Origin: Polydactylus sextarius
Lineage: Eukaryota > Chordata > Actinopteri > Polynemidae
Reading direction: 5' to 3'
Assembly (NCBI GenBank): GCA_016801845.1
Contig: CM028913.1
Coordinates: 22,844,065 to 22,908,064 of the forward strand
Length of the DNA stretch: 64,000 bases
Below the pieces are notes generated by a model, which was not told the origin of the DNA, searched no databases, and saw nothing but the letters and a program-made list of their open reading frames with translations. A program made the position numbers and the translations under genes. Positions 37,087 through 48,921 of the stretch are shown here, piece after piece; within the stretch, counting starts at the first letter, position 1, and every line of letters begins with the position of its first letter.

Positions 37087-38263
37087 ACATCTCCTGCCCA
37101 CCTCACAGTCAATACCACCTGTGCTCCAGTTACATGTCTGACTGTGTGAAAAATTCAAGTCCTGAAGCAGAGAAATGCAAAGAAGGCTGTTTCTGCAAAC
37201 CAGGCTTTTTCCACAGTGATGGTAAATGTGTACCAGACTCTGAGTGTGGCTGCATTCATGACGGCGTTTACCATGAAATACACGAGCGCTTTCACCCCGA
37301 CGACCACTGTCATGAGCTCTGTGTCTGCATGGGCCACAACTCGGTTCAATGCACCAACCGTGTGTCCATATGGAACAAAATGTGCGGTCAGCGATGGTCA
37401 AAGAGCGTGCAGCACGTCACGGCCCATTCAGTCCACAGTCACGGGAGGAAGACACTTCAGGAGCTATGATGGAGCCACCTTTGACTTTAATTTAGGAAAC
37501 TGCCGTTACATTCTCTCCCAGGTTTGCGACGAGGAAGAATCTAATGATATTATTGTCCAGCAGGGATGGTTGTATCTTAGGGTCCGTGGAGTTGACACAT
37601 CATTAGAGATGGAGAATTTTGGAAAAGTAATGGTAAGACGTTGCACATTTATAAACACATCTTGCTTAGTTTGCCTTGATTATTACTTTCACGTTTTAAT
37701 TTTTCAGATAAATGACACCCTCCAGGGTCTTCCTGTCCAAATGGATCATATAGCAGTGCTCCACTCTGGCTCACTGACTCGAGTTGTTATGGACACTGGG
37801 ATGGTTGTCAATTACGGAGGGCCTAACTTAATACAAGTAGTGATTCCTGCCAACCATAGAAAAATGTGCGGCTTGCGTGGAAACATCAGCGCTGCTGCTA
37901 CAGATGACAAACCGAGCCTGAGCCGCAGTTTGGCGAGTGATGTTTCCATCTTTGCATCTTCTTGGTCACTTTCACCTCCTGGAGTAAACTGCTCTGAAGG
38001 ATGTGATGACTGTCCAGCATGCAATGCAGCCAGAGCCACTGAATTTGCGTCTGAAAACATCTGTGGCGTGCTGCTTTCTCCCACAGGATCGTTCAGTGGA
38101 TGCCACTCCACTGTGGACCCACAGCCCTTCTTCCACAGCTGTGTCAATGACTTGTGCAGGTCTAATGGGAATGAGAAATTGCTTTGTAATAGTTTGAGAG
38201 AATACACTTTTGCATGTCAGGGAGCAGGAGCTGAAGTCAAACCATGGAGGGGTGAGACATGCT
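37087..38263 (+). pseudogene. Gene A module M3 (TIL-vWD-C8, frameshifted)
   Basis: The TIL starts ISCPPHSQYHLCSS. The frame shifts near 37355-37362, between NSVQCTN and VCPYGTKCAV. The vWD start is TGGRHFRSYDG and the CxxC is damaged (MCGLRGN). The C8 half at 37708-38263 is open. Confidence 0.72.
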
Positions 38264-38466
38264 GTGAGTATCATTAATCATGTGACATATCAAAATATGT
38301 TGCAGTGTCTCACTAGCTGTAAATCACGTCTGCTTACATAGTCCTGTTGTACTTTTTTTGAACCCTGGCAGGTTTTATACAGTGAGACTGATGTGAAGCA
38401 TAACACCGGACTCTGTACATTATATGACCTTTTTTTTTTTTTTTACCCTTCTCTCTCTTCCCACAG

Positions 38467-38732
38467 TGTTTTCATGCCCTGAAAACTCCCACTACAATAT
38501 ATGTGCTGGTGCGTGTCCTGATTCCTGTGGCATTTTATCTGGTATCCACTGCCCATGGTCTTGTTATGAGGGATGTCAATGTGACTCTGAGTACAAGCAA
38601 AGTGGAAATGGCTGCGTCAAAGCTGAGCAATGTGGCTGTTTCTACCAGGGGCTGTACTATGAGGTAACTAGCGACACATTCCTTGGATCATAACACCTGT
38701 CATGTTCTGTACATTCCCGTTTATCATCGCAA

Positions 38733-38763
<31 letters not shown>

Positions 38764-40678
38764 CTTCTTAATCTAGTGAAACTTTAAACTTGGCAGGTGA
38801 CCTGACTTCTGATGAATCTGTTTCATGCCCGGAGCTGTACTGCTGTGACACATTTACATGTGACTGCAGGATCGGTTATAAACATGTTGCCACAATTGGG
38901 GCTAAACAAGTGACATGCCTTAGTTATTCCATGGACTGTTAATAATGACTCATCAATGACTTACATATTGTGTGCCTCGCCTGTCCCTGTAACACATGAC
39001 TAATTGCTGAATCCCTGGCCTTTGTTGCTTTATTTTGGGTTGTTCTTGTTGTTGGATAACGAACACAAATGGTGACTCACTGTTTTCTGTAGGTCGGGGA
39101 GACACTGTGGACTGAGGGATGTTCCAAGCAGTGTAACTGCTCCGCCACAGCCACCACGTGCTGCAAGCCAGCCTCTTGCCCCGAGGGTGAGAACTGCACC
39201 CTTAACAAGACCTGGGGCTGTGCAGGGAAAGGTAGGCTCAGCTGGTTTTGCTGGGTTTGGTGATATTTCCTCACAGGGTAACTGTTTCTTTACTCGACAC
39301 AGAACTGTATCCCAGTTCCTTGTTTTGTGGGTGGATTTGCAAACTCGTACACAACAATTTCTCAGTCTGACATGAAATTAACCCCTCACCACTTTTGAAT
39401 AGTCAAAAGGACTTCACTATGATTATATCCACAAATAAATAATGCAGCTTTTTAAAAGCAGTGTCACAATGTGCTTGTTGTTCAATTTTTTATTTATTTA
39501 TTTTTTGCACTTTTGAACTTACTTTACTTGTACTTTAATTTCTTTTTTTTCACAGAAGTTGTTTCATCTGTTTTTAATCTGATACTTTTTTTTACCCTAA
39601 TCTCTCTCTCTCTCCAGTTGATAATTATAAAGCCTGTGAAGATGGGGAGGCTTGTGTGGACCAGAGCCAACCTCGGCAGACCCAGTGTTGGGTCCTGGGA
39701 GGTTCTCACATCTACACTTTTGATGGGAAAGTGTTTCAATTTCAAGGAAACTGTACCTACACTCTGGTTCATGTACTGAGTGACACCAGTGAGAATAATG
39801 CCGTCTGGGTGAGAGTAGAGAAAGAGAAAGACAGGGCACTGAGGGAGTCGTCCTCTATTAAAGCTGTCCATGTCAGAGTGGCTAAAGACGATACTTCTGT
39901 CTACAGAGAGGAACACGGCTACGCTTGGGTACGTTTTGAATGTGAATATGGACAAACTGTCGCATCCAAATTTGAGCTTTACTGTCAGTTTGAGATTTAA
40001 CTTTATATAGGATGTTAAACATAATGTCTTTTAGCCTATAAGTGTTTTTTGTGTTTGTATAAGTGACTTTGAAGATGTGGAATTGTTAGAATTGTGTTTT
40101 TATACTAAACAGATAAATGGTGGGAAGACACTCCTGCCTGTGACTCTACAGTCTGGTCTGGCAAGGATCCATCAGAGTGGCATGTTTGTGGTTGTGGATA
40201 CTATTCTGGGCATTCAAATTAAATACGACCGCTCTCATATCGCTACCGTCATCCTCTCTAATGCAGTAAAAGTTCAGGGTTTGTGTGGAAATAACAACAG
40301 CATTAAAGATGATGACCTCAGGGCGAGATCACAAACGCCACCTCCCTCAGCTGGAGTTGGAGAGATCCTCATCAGGAGGCTCTGTGTTCAGCAGATTGTG
40401 GAGATGAATGCACACGCTGCTCTGTAGACCAGCTGCAGGAGGAAAACTCATCAGTCAATGGATCTCTCTGCACGAATACATTTGGTCACCACAAAATCCT
40501 TTCTACACATGCTGAGAAGTTTTAAACTATGCTGAAATCTTCACAGGAGTTGGTATATTTATGCTGTGCTATAGCGGTGACGTGCAGATGGCCGTCTGCA
40601 CAATGCTGAAGGCCTACGCCGCCGCCTGCCGAAATGCCCAGATTCAAGTCAGAGAGTGGAGGAACAGCACCTTCTGCT
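38467..40678 (+). pseudogene. Gene A module M4 (split TIL, vWD, broken C8)
   Basis: Exons of 197, 139 and 311 nt are open. The vWD start is LGGSHIYTFDG. The fourth exon has at least two breaks (about 40325-40355 and 40500-40535). The CxxC reads VQGLCGN, losing the first Cys. The end YAAACRNAQIQVREWRNSTFC is still readable. Confidence 0.7.
38729..38762. repeat. (GT)n microsatellite in a gene A intron
   Basis: A GT tract between exons 38467-38663 and 39093-39231. Confidence 0.85.
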
Positions 40679-40956
40679 GTGAGCAAATTAGCAATTTTAA
40701 AATACACGTCAAATTAACACTGTTAATTAACTGGTTACAGGAGTCTCGATACTCGTTTCTCGTCATTTTTACCTGCAGATTTGCTTTCACACGTTCTTTC
40801 CTCAAATCTTCCTAAATCCAGCTCTTTTAATTACCTCCAATCTCACTTATACTTAACGACAGATGCTCCTGTTAACACATACATAGTGTGTCAAGAAACT
40901 TAGTTCATAAATTTTCTTCCACATTTATTGTTTGGTTGTTTTTTGTTTTCTTTCAG

Positions 40957-42249
40957 CCATGTTGTGTCCATTGAACAGCCATTATGACTCGTGTGGCATG
41001 GCGTGCCCCACCACCTGCGAGGACCCATTTGTTTCAAGCCCCTGCACCCTGGCTTGTGTGCAAGGCTGCCAGTGTGATTTTGGGTTCATGCAGGACGGAA
41101 ACACATGCGTCCCCTTGTCCCAGTGTGGCTGCACTCATGACGGCTACCGTTACCACAGCAATCAGACCTTTTGGGCTGACAAGGGATGCACGGAGCGGTG
41201 TGTCTGTGACCCTGACACCCACCAGACGAGGTGCCATTTGGATTCGTGTGGCCCAGATGAACACTGCAGGCCTCAAGATGGAGTCAGGAACTGCGCGCCG
41301 CTGCCCTGGCAGACGTGCGTGTACACCAGACATCACGTGTTCACCTTTGACCAATATGACTATGATTTTAATGGGACCTGTCAGTACCAGTTACTGGGCA
41401 TATGTGAACAGAAACAAAAGCTTGATTCAGTGCAGGTTCACGTGCAGACAGATGGACACCTGGAGTCAGAGCTTCATGTCCTGGTCAATGTGAGCGGTGT
41501 GACTGTGAAGCTAAACAGCAAAAACACTGAGTACATTGAGGTGAGTGTTGTCATCCTTTTAAGTTTAAACATAACATCATTTATACATGAGCTAATAATT
41601 AAACTAAACTTTGAATATTAACTTTGAGTATGTGCTGTACTTTAACTGACTTTCAAATGCACTTGGCACCCCCTGCAGGTCAATGGTGTCAAGAAGAACA
41701 TGCCGTGTCACCTCAGCTCCACTGCACTGGCTTTCTCACTGGGACTGCACACGTACATCTACACAGACATGGGCTTTGAATTCAGCCTCAGCGTTGAGGG
41801 CATTGTTAGCATCATTCTTCCCCATAAATATGCTAATGCCACTTGCGGACTGTGTGGAAACTTTAACTCTGACCCAGCTGATGACCTCTGGGCACAAAAC
41901 AACAGGCAGGAGCGTCTCAGTCCCGAGTATTTCGGAAAAGCGTGGAGAAGTGGGCAGAGTCCTTGGTGTGTGGAGGGCTGTCTGGGTGGAAGTTGTCCAA
42001 AATGTTCATCTGAGCGTCTGGCCCGCTTCTCTGACCCGAAGGCGTGCGGGAAGATTCTGGAGGTTAATGGACCATTCAGACACTGTCACGGCAAAGTGGA
42101 CCCCTCTAGCTTTTACAAGCGCTGCATCAGTGACCTGTGTCTTGGCGGAGGGCTCCAGCCTGCGCTGTGTCACTCCCTGGCAGAGTACACCGCTGTCTGT
42201 CTTTCCCACAAGGCCTCAGTTTATGCCTGGAGGAGTCCTGGATTCTGCT
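40957..42249 (+). other. Gene A module M5 (TIL-vWD-C8, open frame)
   Basis: Exons of 584 and 571 nt are fully open. The TIL starts MLCPLNSHYDSCGMAC, the vWD start is TRHHVFTFDQ (GDPH absent) and the CxxC is TCGLCGN. It is one of the best preserved modules in gene A. Confidence 0.78.
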
Positions 42250-42671
42250 GTGAGTGTTAATTCGCTTCCAGCTCCATTGTTGCGAGCAAATTAAATTAAT
42301 GTGCTCTACATTTATAACTGCATGCTGTTTGGAGTTCAACATCATTGCACAGCAAATGAAATATGGAGAATTTCCAGATGCCTGTGCAGCACACATTTCA
42401 TCAAACGATGATTATTGATCACGTAACATGAAAAAAGTGAGTGGAGATTATTTGTATTCAAATCAGGGTTTTTCAGAGTGCTTATTGTTAAGTTTTTGTC
42501 TTTTAGTATAAATTAGATGCAATGTGCTGTGACTCATTGTCATGTTGAGGCCATAACCTTTCAGATGCCACTGGACCACTAGATGGTACTAATGCATCAT
42601 CGGTCAACCTGAACATTTACACTGTTTCTGTCCTTCTGCCTTAAGTGACTGATGTCTCTGTGTCTCTACAG

Positions 42672-43894
42672 TCCCGTCCTGTCCCTCCAGCACCAGTTAC
42701 AACATAAGCTCTGCCCCCGTTCAGCTCTGCCTCGGCTGGCAGAGTAACACAATAGTGATGCCTGTGGACACTCAGGAGAACTGTCTGTGTGAAACGGGTT
42801 TAGTTCACAGTGGCAGCCTCTGCGTCAATGCAGAGAACTGTGGCTGCTTTCACCACGGAGAGTACCTCAGGGTAGGACAGCAAGCGTCTACGTGCCAACA
42901 AAGCTGTTTATGTCACGCAGGGGGACACATGACTTGTCATAATGTCTCCTGCGCAGAAGATGAAGAGTGTAAGCTTATTGAAGGGGTGTTCAGGGTTGCC
43001 ACCCCAAACCCACGGTGGCACGGTGCTCTGTTGATGGATCCCAATACGCCACGTTTGACAGACAGGCGTTTGAATTTCACGGTTCATGTAACTACACGCT
43101 GGTACAGACGCGCTCACTCGTGAAACTGGATGTGGAGCCTGTGTTGATCACTGCATGGGGCAACCACAACGAGGCCAGGCACATCTACCTGCACGTCAAT
43201 AAAATGCGTTTTACAGCATAAACTGCTTTTCCTGGAAAAATTCAGGTATTTCACATGTAATGATTTCACATCCTTCGTCATGACTTATTGTTCACCTGTT
43301 TAATATAAAGCTGTTTTTCCCCATTTTTCTCAGGTGAATGGAGTTTTTGAGAATCTGCCGTTCTCCTACAATAATGTCACTGTACATCAGAGAAATGGAT
43401 GGATAACCATGAAGACCTCACAGTTAGCTCATTTCAGATCTAAAAAAAAAAACAAATCCTGGTCAAAATCCCTGACATTTACCGCCACACTACCTGCGGC
43501 CTTTGTGGGAACTACAATGATAATCCCTCAGATGACCTGCAGCTGCCCAACGGCACTGTCATCTCTGATCCTGACGTCTTCGGGCTGTCGTGGAAGCTGT
43601 TTGATAATGAATCATCCTGCAGCGACACGTGTGATGGCAGCTGTCAATTCTGTCAGTCACCTGTGCCTGAGTACACTTCAGACTTGCACTGTGGCCTCCT
43701 CACCCACCCACGTGGATCTTTCTCCTCCTGTCACCATTTAGTGTGTCCACAGAAATACTACTCCCTCTGCATGGAAAACCTCTGCACTGCAAACGGTCAC
43801 CACTGGGCCCTGTGTGAGGCTCTATCGAGCTACAAGGCAGCGTGTAAAGTCGCAGGAGGAACGGTCAACCTCTGGAGAAACATCACAGGCTGCA
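42672..43894 (+). pseudogene. Gene A module M6 (three frame breaks)
   Basis: The TIL is degenerate (SCPSSTSYNISS). Frame breaks lie near 42985-42995, 43205-43230 and at an A run near 43441-43451. Beyond the last break the frame again reads TCGLCGNYNDNPSDDLQLPN and a full C8. The vWD start is VDGSQYATFD. Confidence 0.7.
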
Positions 43895-43978
43895 GTAAGT
43901 GACAGTTGAGGACATCATTGCTCCAAATGCAAGAAAATGTCAAACCAAATCCTGATTGACACTTGTTTTATTTTACAG

Positions 43979-45485
43979 CTTATAAGTGTCCTCAATTCAG
44001 CCACTACAGTCTGTGTGCCAACGCCTGCTCCTCACTATGTCCTGAGATTAGACAGTCAGTGCAGTGCTCCAGAGATTGTGAAGACGGCTGCGATTGTGAC
44101 ACTGAATATCTTTACGAATATCTTACGGCCACACCTGTGTACCAGCTGAGCAGTGTGGCTGCATTCTGGACGGGAGGATGTTTAAGGTCAGAAACAGTTT
44201 TTTTTCGGTGATGTTTAATAAAAAAGTGTTGATTCAACTTCATTTTGTGTAAACATTGTATTGTGTTTCTTTCTCGACTCTATTTTCAGGCATCTGAGAG
44301 CAAACTTCTCCAAAACTGCACTGTTAACTGCCCCTGTGGGCCTCCTCTGGTCTGTGAGCTACACTCATGTCCTCCTCTGCACAGCTGTGCCGTTTTAGAT
44401 GGCATCATGAGCTGCCTCAAGGATGGTGCGCATTTAAACTGAAGAAATGTTTTTAAGTACTGATTTGCTTTTTTGTGTGTCATTAAAAATTAAATGAGTG
44501 TATTTTCTTTTCAAGCAGAGATAATCCCAGATCCCTGTGAGGGAAAATGTGATGAAACAGAGACGAGTTCACTGAGAGATGGTGTCCCTGTGTGTGAGAG
44601 CCCTCGGGGTCTGTGTTGGACCTGGGGACAGCAGCACTACCGCACCTTCGACAAGCTCAGCCGCAACTTTGAGGGCACCTGCACCTACCTGCTTACAGCC
44701 AGCAGGGGAGCGGCATGCGGCCTGGAGTCCTTCAGCGTGTCCAAGAAGAACAACATCTCCTCACAGGTGGTGACTGTAAAAGCATATGGGTTCATCATCA
44801 AGTTCAGCAGTGAAAACAGCAGCGTATATGTGAGTGATCACATTCTGAATAAAACTGCAGCTCAGACCTTTCTCTTCACTTCTTACTTATGATCCTCTTC
44901 CATTTATCTTCAGGTTAATGGTCAGGTGACTTCTGGTCCTGTTAATCTACTGCGGAAAAAGATCCAGATCTCTCATGAGGTGAACAAAACCCAACTGAAA
45001 ACTGACTTTGGTATTCGTCTACTCCTGGACTGGAACTCTGCAGTTCTCATCACCCTGGACCCACGTTACAAGGACAAAGTCTACGGACTGTGTGGTAATT
45101 TTAACGGTAATCTACAGGATGAGTATCATGTGACTACACCTATGTCCTCTTCTGTTAAGAGCAGCGTGGAGCTTGCTCAGGTTTACCAGCAATTTGATGA
45201 CGACCAGAACTGTTGCACTGGTTGTAAACAGAACGTGGATGATAAGCTCCCACTAGCAGATTCTGTGATTGACGTCTCCAGTGATTGGAGACGTTGTGCG
45301 TTGATCATTGATCAGAATGGACCATTTTCCCATTGTCATAGCTTTGTTGATTCGAGTTCTTTCTATGAAAATTGTGTCTTTGGCCACTTGTGTAAAGGAT
45401 CATCGAAAACTGCTCTTGATCAAGCTTTTAAGTCATTCTACAGTCTGTGAAGAAACCAAGAAGAGCCACAGTGATTTGGCAGTTT
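43979..45485 (+). pseudogene. Gene A module M7 (split TIL, vWD-C8, breaks at both ends)
   Basis: The TIL (YKCPQFSHYSLCANAC) shifts frame near 44115-44130 and then resumes as GHTCVPAEQCGCILDG. Exons 44290-44425 and 44519-44829 are open. The vWD start is WGQQHYRTFDK and the CxxC is damaged (VYGLCGN). The C8 end loses its frame near 45430-45450. Confidence 0.7.
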
Positions 45486-45581
45486 GTGAGTCATCTTGTT
45501 AAAGAGATTAATACCCTTCTAGTTAATTTTCTAATAACTGTTCTGGGGCCGTTGTTAATAACGCCAATAAATCATTTTCAG

Positions 45582-46462
45582 ATGTGCACTGTCCTCCAAA
45601 CAGCCACTTTAAGACCTGTGGTTCGGCCTGTCCTCCATCCTGTGAGTTCAGCACCACCGTGTGTACCAAAGCCTGTGTTCACGGCTGCTTCTGTGACCCC
45701 GGCTTCATCACCAGTCTGCAGGGTTGTGTGCGTCCACATCATTGCGGCTGCACTGATTCCAGAGGAAAATACTACAGCCTCAACTCAACTTTCTGGATCC
45801 CAGATGACTGCGGTCAGCTTTGTGTTTGTGGACCAGCAGCAGGACAAGTTCGCTGTCATTCTGCTCCATGCACCGGAGGAACCGTCTGCAAGCAGCTTCA
45901 TGACAGGAGGGTGTGTCAACCTGAAAGCCCCCAGAACTGTACCGTTGTTACCGTACTCTCACCAGTCAGGACATATAGACATCTACCACACACCTTCATC
46001 ACTCACCATCCACACTGATGTGGGTTTACAGTTGATCGTCTACAACAGCGGCTCTCTGACGGTCGTCCTCCCCAGCAGCTATAGCTCATCCGTCTCTGGA
46101 CTTTGTGGCAACACCAACACCAACCCTCATGATGACCACATCCTGTCCTACCAGGACTCTGACCACAGCTGGGGAGCAGAGACCTGCAGGTCCAACTGTA
46201 CCTCCAGGCCACAGCACTGTTCTCTAATGGTGCAGAAGCTTTTTGAAAGTGTTAGTTTTTGCGGGGTGTTGCTGGACAAGCTGGGGCCTTTTGCAGACTG
46301 CGCCACAGTGTTGAGTCCTGAGCCGTATTTCCACAGCTGTGTGGTAGATTCCTGCTCTTTTGACGGACACTACACAGCTCTTTGCAATTCAATCGCATCC
46401 TACACTGCTGCCTGCCAAGCAGCTCAGCTTCCTGTCAAAGTGGAGGACTGATACATTCTGTG
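45582..46462 (+). pseudogene. Gene A module M8 (first half of vWD deleted, intron lost)
   Basis: A single 881-nt exon. A normal TIL (HCPPNSHFKTCGSAC) is joined near 45940-45965 straight to the second half of a vWD (about SGHIDIYHTP). The first vWD half and the usual intron are missing. The CxxC reads VSGLCGN. The end is also shifted near 46440, just before WRTDTFC. Confidence 0.72.
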
Positions 46463-46566
46463 GTGAATATATGGCTCACCTATTTCCTAACTTTTGTTTT
46501 ATATATACCATTAGACTTATATGTTAATGTTAAACATCAAGACTTATTTAATATCTCCCCCTCCAG

Positions 46567-47729
46567 GTGTGTCGTGCTCTAAGAATAGCCACTATGAGCT
46601 GTGTGGACCTCGGTGTCCTGTTGTGTGCGCCGGTCTGTCCTCTCCACTGAACTGTAGTGGTGGTTGTGAGGAGGGCTGCCAGTGTGACCCCGGCTACGTC
46701 CTGAGCGATGGCCAATGTGTGCTGATTTCTGACTGTGGCTGCGTTCACGAGGGAGAGTATCGCCCCGCTGGCCACTTCTACTTAGAGAAAAGCTGCCAAA
46801 AGTGCAACTGTAAAGGAGGAGAAGTGACCTGCAGCCCCGTGCAAAGCTGCTCAGTGAAGGATGGCCTTGTCTCGCAGCGCGGCGTGTGCCAAGTGTTCGC
46901 TGGATTTGGCTACATCACTTTTGATGGTGTTACTCTGCCTCATCACGGCGCTTGTACCTATTTAGTATCAGCGCTCTCGTCTAAACCTTGTGTGACTATT
47001 CTCTGCTTCTTAGTTTTATAAAAGATAGTAGTGGCATTTTCACAATCAACTACAATAGTATTTAATTTAACCTCAGTAGAAGTGACTGTTGACTCTGAGA
47101 CTCTGTGGAAAATACATGTAAGTTTATATGTGGATTTATGTCTTGAAGCTGCAAAGTTTATAAAAATTTAACTGGTTAGTGTATTTTCAGATAAACGGAG
47201 AAGAACGTCACGTTCCCTTCCACAGCGGAGAAGTTGAAGCTTATGAAGTTGGAGACAAACTCAAAATCATCATATCATCTGGAGTGGAACTTGACTTGTC
47301 CTCAACCCAGTATCTCAGGTTGACTGTGCGCAGGTTTACAATGCAACGGCATCAGGCCTCTGTGGGAACTTCAACGACGACCTGGAGCTGAGAAACGGCC
47401 GTCTGACCAAGAGCTATGCGGAGCTCCTTCAGAGCTGGGTGACTGTTTCTCCTGGACAGAGCTGCACTGACACATGTGGGAGGGAGTGTGATGAATGCAA
47501 CCTCCCCCCACACCAACTCGTGGTCTGCGACATCTTGCTGGACAACAGTATTGAATTCAACCAGTGCTGGAGCAGCAGTGTGGAGCATGGTTTTTACAGA
47601 GACATATGCATCAGGGCGGTCTGCGCTGGTGCAGGTCACATGGCTGCTTGTTTAGCACTGAACCTTATTCTGCAGCCTGCCAAGCTGAAGGAGCCCCAGT
47701 GGGGGCGTGGAGAGAAAACACTCCCTGTT
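46567..47729 (+). pseudogene. Gene A module M9 (stop codon and frameshifts)
   Basis: The TIL starts VSCSKNSHYELCGPRC and the vWD start is FAGFGYITFDG. An in-frame TAA lies at 47019-47021, after which the same frame continues as KIVVAFSQSTTIV. Further breaks lie near 47325-47345 and 47650-47665. The CxxC reads ASGLCGN. Confidence 0.7.
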
Positions 47730-47805
47730 GTAAGTGAATACCTTTTAATCATAGGTTAAATCAGATGTATATAATCCACTGAATAATTTGTATTTTAACC
47801 ACCAG

Positions 47806-48921
47806 CTCTCCAGTGTCCTGATGGCAGCAACCCAACAGAGTGTGTTGACTCAGGCTCTAACTCGTGTCCGGCTCTGCTCCGGCCTGGTTCTCCAGCTGGA
47901 TGTTCAGAAGGCTGCAGGTGCAGCTTTGGAAACGTGTTTGAAGTAAACAAGTGTGTCCCTTATGGACAGTGTGGGTGTATCCTCCATGATTCATATATCA
48001 AGGTAAATTTGAAAAAGCTTAATACAGACAATACACTTCCTTGTGAATGTGACTGTGAATTCCATTACTTACGTGTGATATATTTTCTCTCACTTGTCAG
48101 ATGAATGAGCAGCTGTACACTGAGAACTGTACACAGAGATGTTGGTGCCATCAGCCTGGTGGCCTCATATGTGAGATGGCGGCCTGTGATCCGGAGAAGA
48201 AGTGCGCTCTAAGAAACGATTTCTGGGGCTGCTATGATAAATTTGAAATCTGTAAACTCAGCAGGGACCTCCAGGTCTCTACACTCATCAGGCAGCAGTC
48301 GAACCTGGAGCCTGAGTCATCTTACAGCCTGATGTCCGTCTACGATCGGGGCAGTTCACTCTGGTTCAACCTCATCTCTTACTACGGATGCTATGGCGGC
48401 GGCTCCTCCAGGTCCGTCTCTGTGTTTCAGATCCTCCTGGAGGGATTGTCAGTCGTAGTGCAGGACGGCACAATGAAGGTATAAGGTAAAATATTTTGAA
48501 TTTTCTTTTTTTTTTCCCTCCCTTTGTCTCAAACTTACTGTTGTACCCTGCAGGTGAACAGACACATTGTTTCCCTCCCTCACACCTCAGCGTCGGGGGT
48601 GCATCTGACGTCTGGCGTGAGCCAGGACAAGTCGGAGGTTGTTGTGATGTTTAAAAGTGATGCTGGGAAGGAGTATGAGTTGGAGATGGAGATCGGTGTT
48701 ACCATGGTCACAGTCAAGGTCCCTGTGTGGTACTTGGGTAAACTGTGTGGCCTCTGTGGAAACCACAATGACCTCCACTTAAACACTTCAACAGACTCAT
48801 GGGTTCTCCCTGACACCCCTGGCTGGTGAGTGATCCAGTGCTTTATGAGCCTTCACTAATTATTGTGTTCATGTAAGTCAGTAATTATGTTTTCTCTTTT
48901 CACAGCAGCTTCACTGGATGA
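47806..48921 (+). other. Gene A module M10 (terminal vWD, open to the stop)
   Basis: Exons of 197, 378, 272 and 16 nt are open. They end LCGLCGNHNDLHLN...TPGCSFTG and stop at 48919-48921, so no C8 follows. There is no GDPH and no TFDG-like start. A possible AATAAA lies at 49213. Confidence 0.72.

Larger units (their letters stand above)
32383..48921 (+). pseudogene. Gene A: FCGBP-like (IgGFc-binding protein) gene, frame broken many times
   Basis: FCGBP-type proteins are secreted mucus components. Visible parts are a signal peptide (MQLALLFQLLLCLLG), one IgGFc-binding domain and ten vWD-C8-TIL modules (M1-M10). Exons: 32383-32467 (tentative), 33411-34569, 34679-35013, 35096-35708, 35783-36378, 36457-36995, 37087-37632, 37708-38263, 38467-38663, 39093-39231, 39618-39928, 40113-40678, 40957-41540, 41679-42249, 42672-43245, 43334-43894, 43979-44186, 44290-44425, 44519-44829, 44914-45485, 45582-46462, 46567-47117, 47191-47729, 47806-48002, 48101-48478, 48554-48825 and 48906-48921. 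Splice sites are mostly good, but about fifteen frame breaks, a TAA at 47019 and a deletion in M8 interrupt the reading. No module keeps GDPH. Conserved cysteines between breaks fit recent loss or assembly indels. Inactivity is inferred, not proven. Confidence 0.72.

Noticed and set aside
37216..38277. 353-codon open frame taken as one exon
   Set aside because: It starts in the wrong frame of the M3 TIL region and reads through an intron (37633-37707). Only 37360-37632 and 37708-38263 are coding in this frame.
43441..43451. A run as proof of a real inactivating frameshift in M6
   Set aside because: Homopolymers are common sequencing-error sites, so this break alone is weak evidence. The case for decay rests on the other lesions and the Cys substitutions.
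45447..46451. 334-codon open frame taken as one exon
   Set aside because: Its first part is the wrong frame of the M8 TIL domain. The true TIL frame is the one starting HCPPNSH; only the second part is genuine vWD/C8 sequence.
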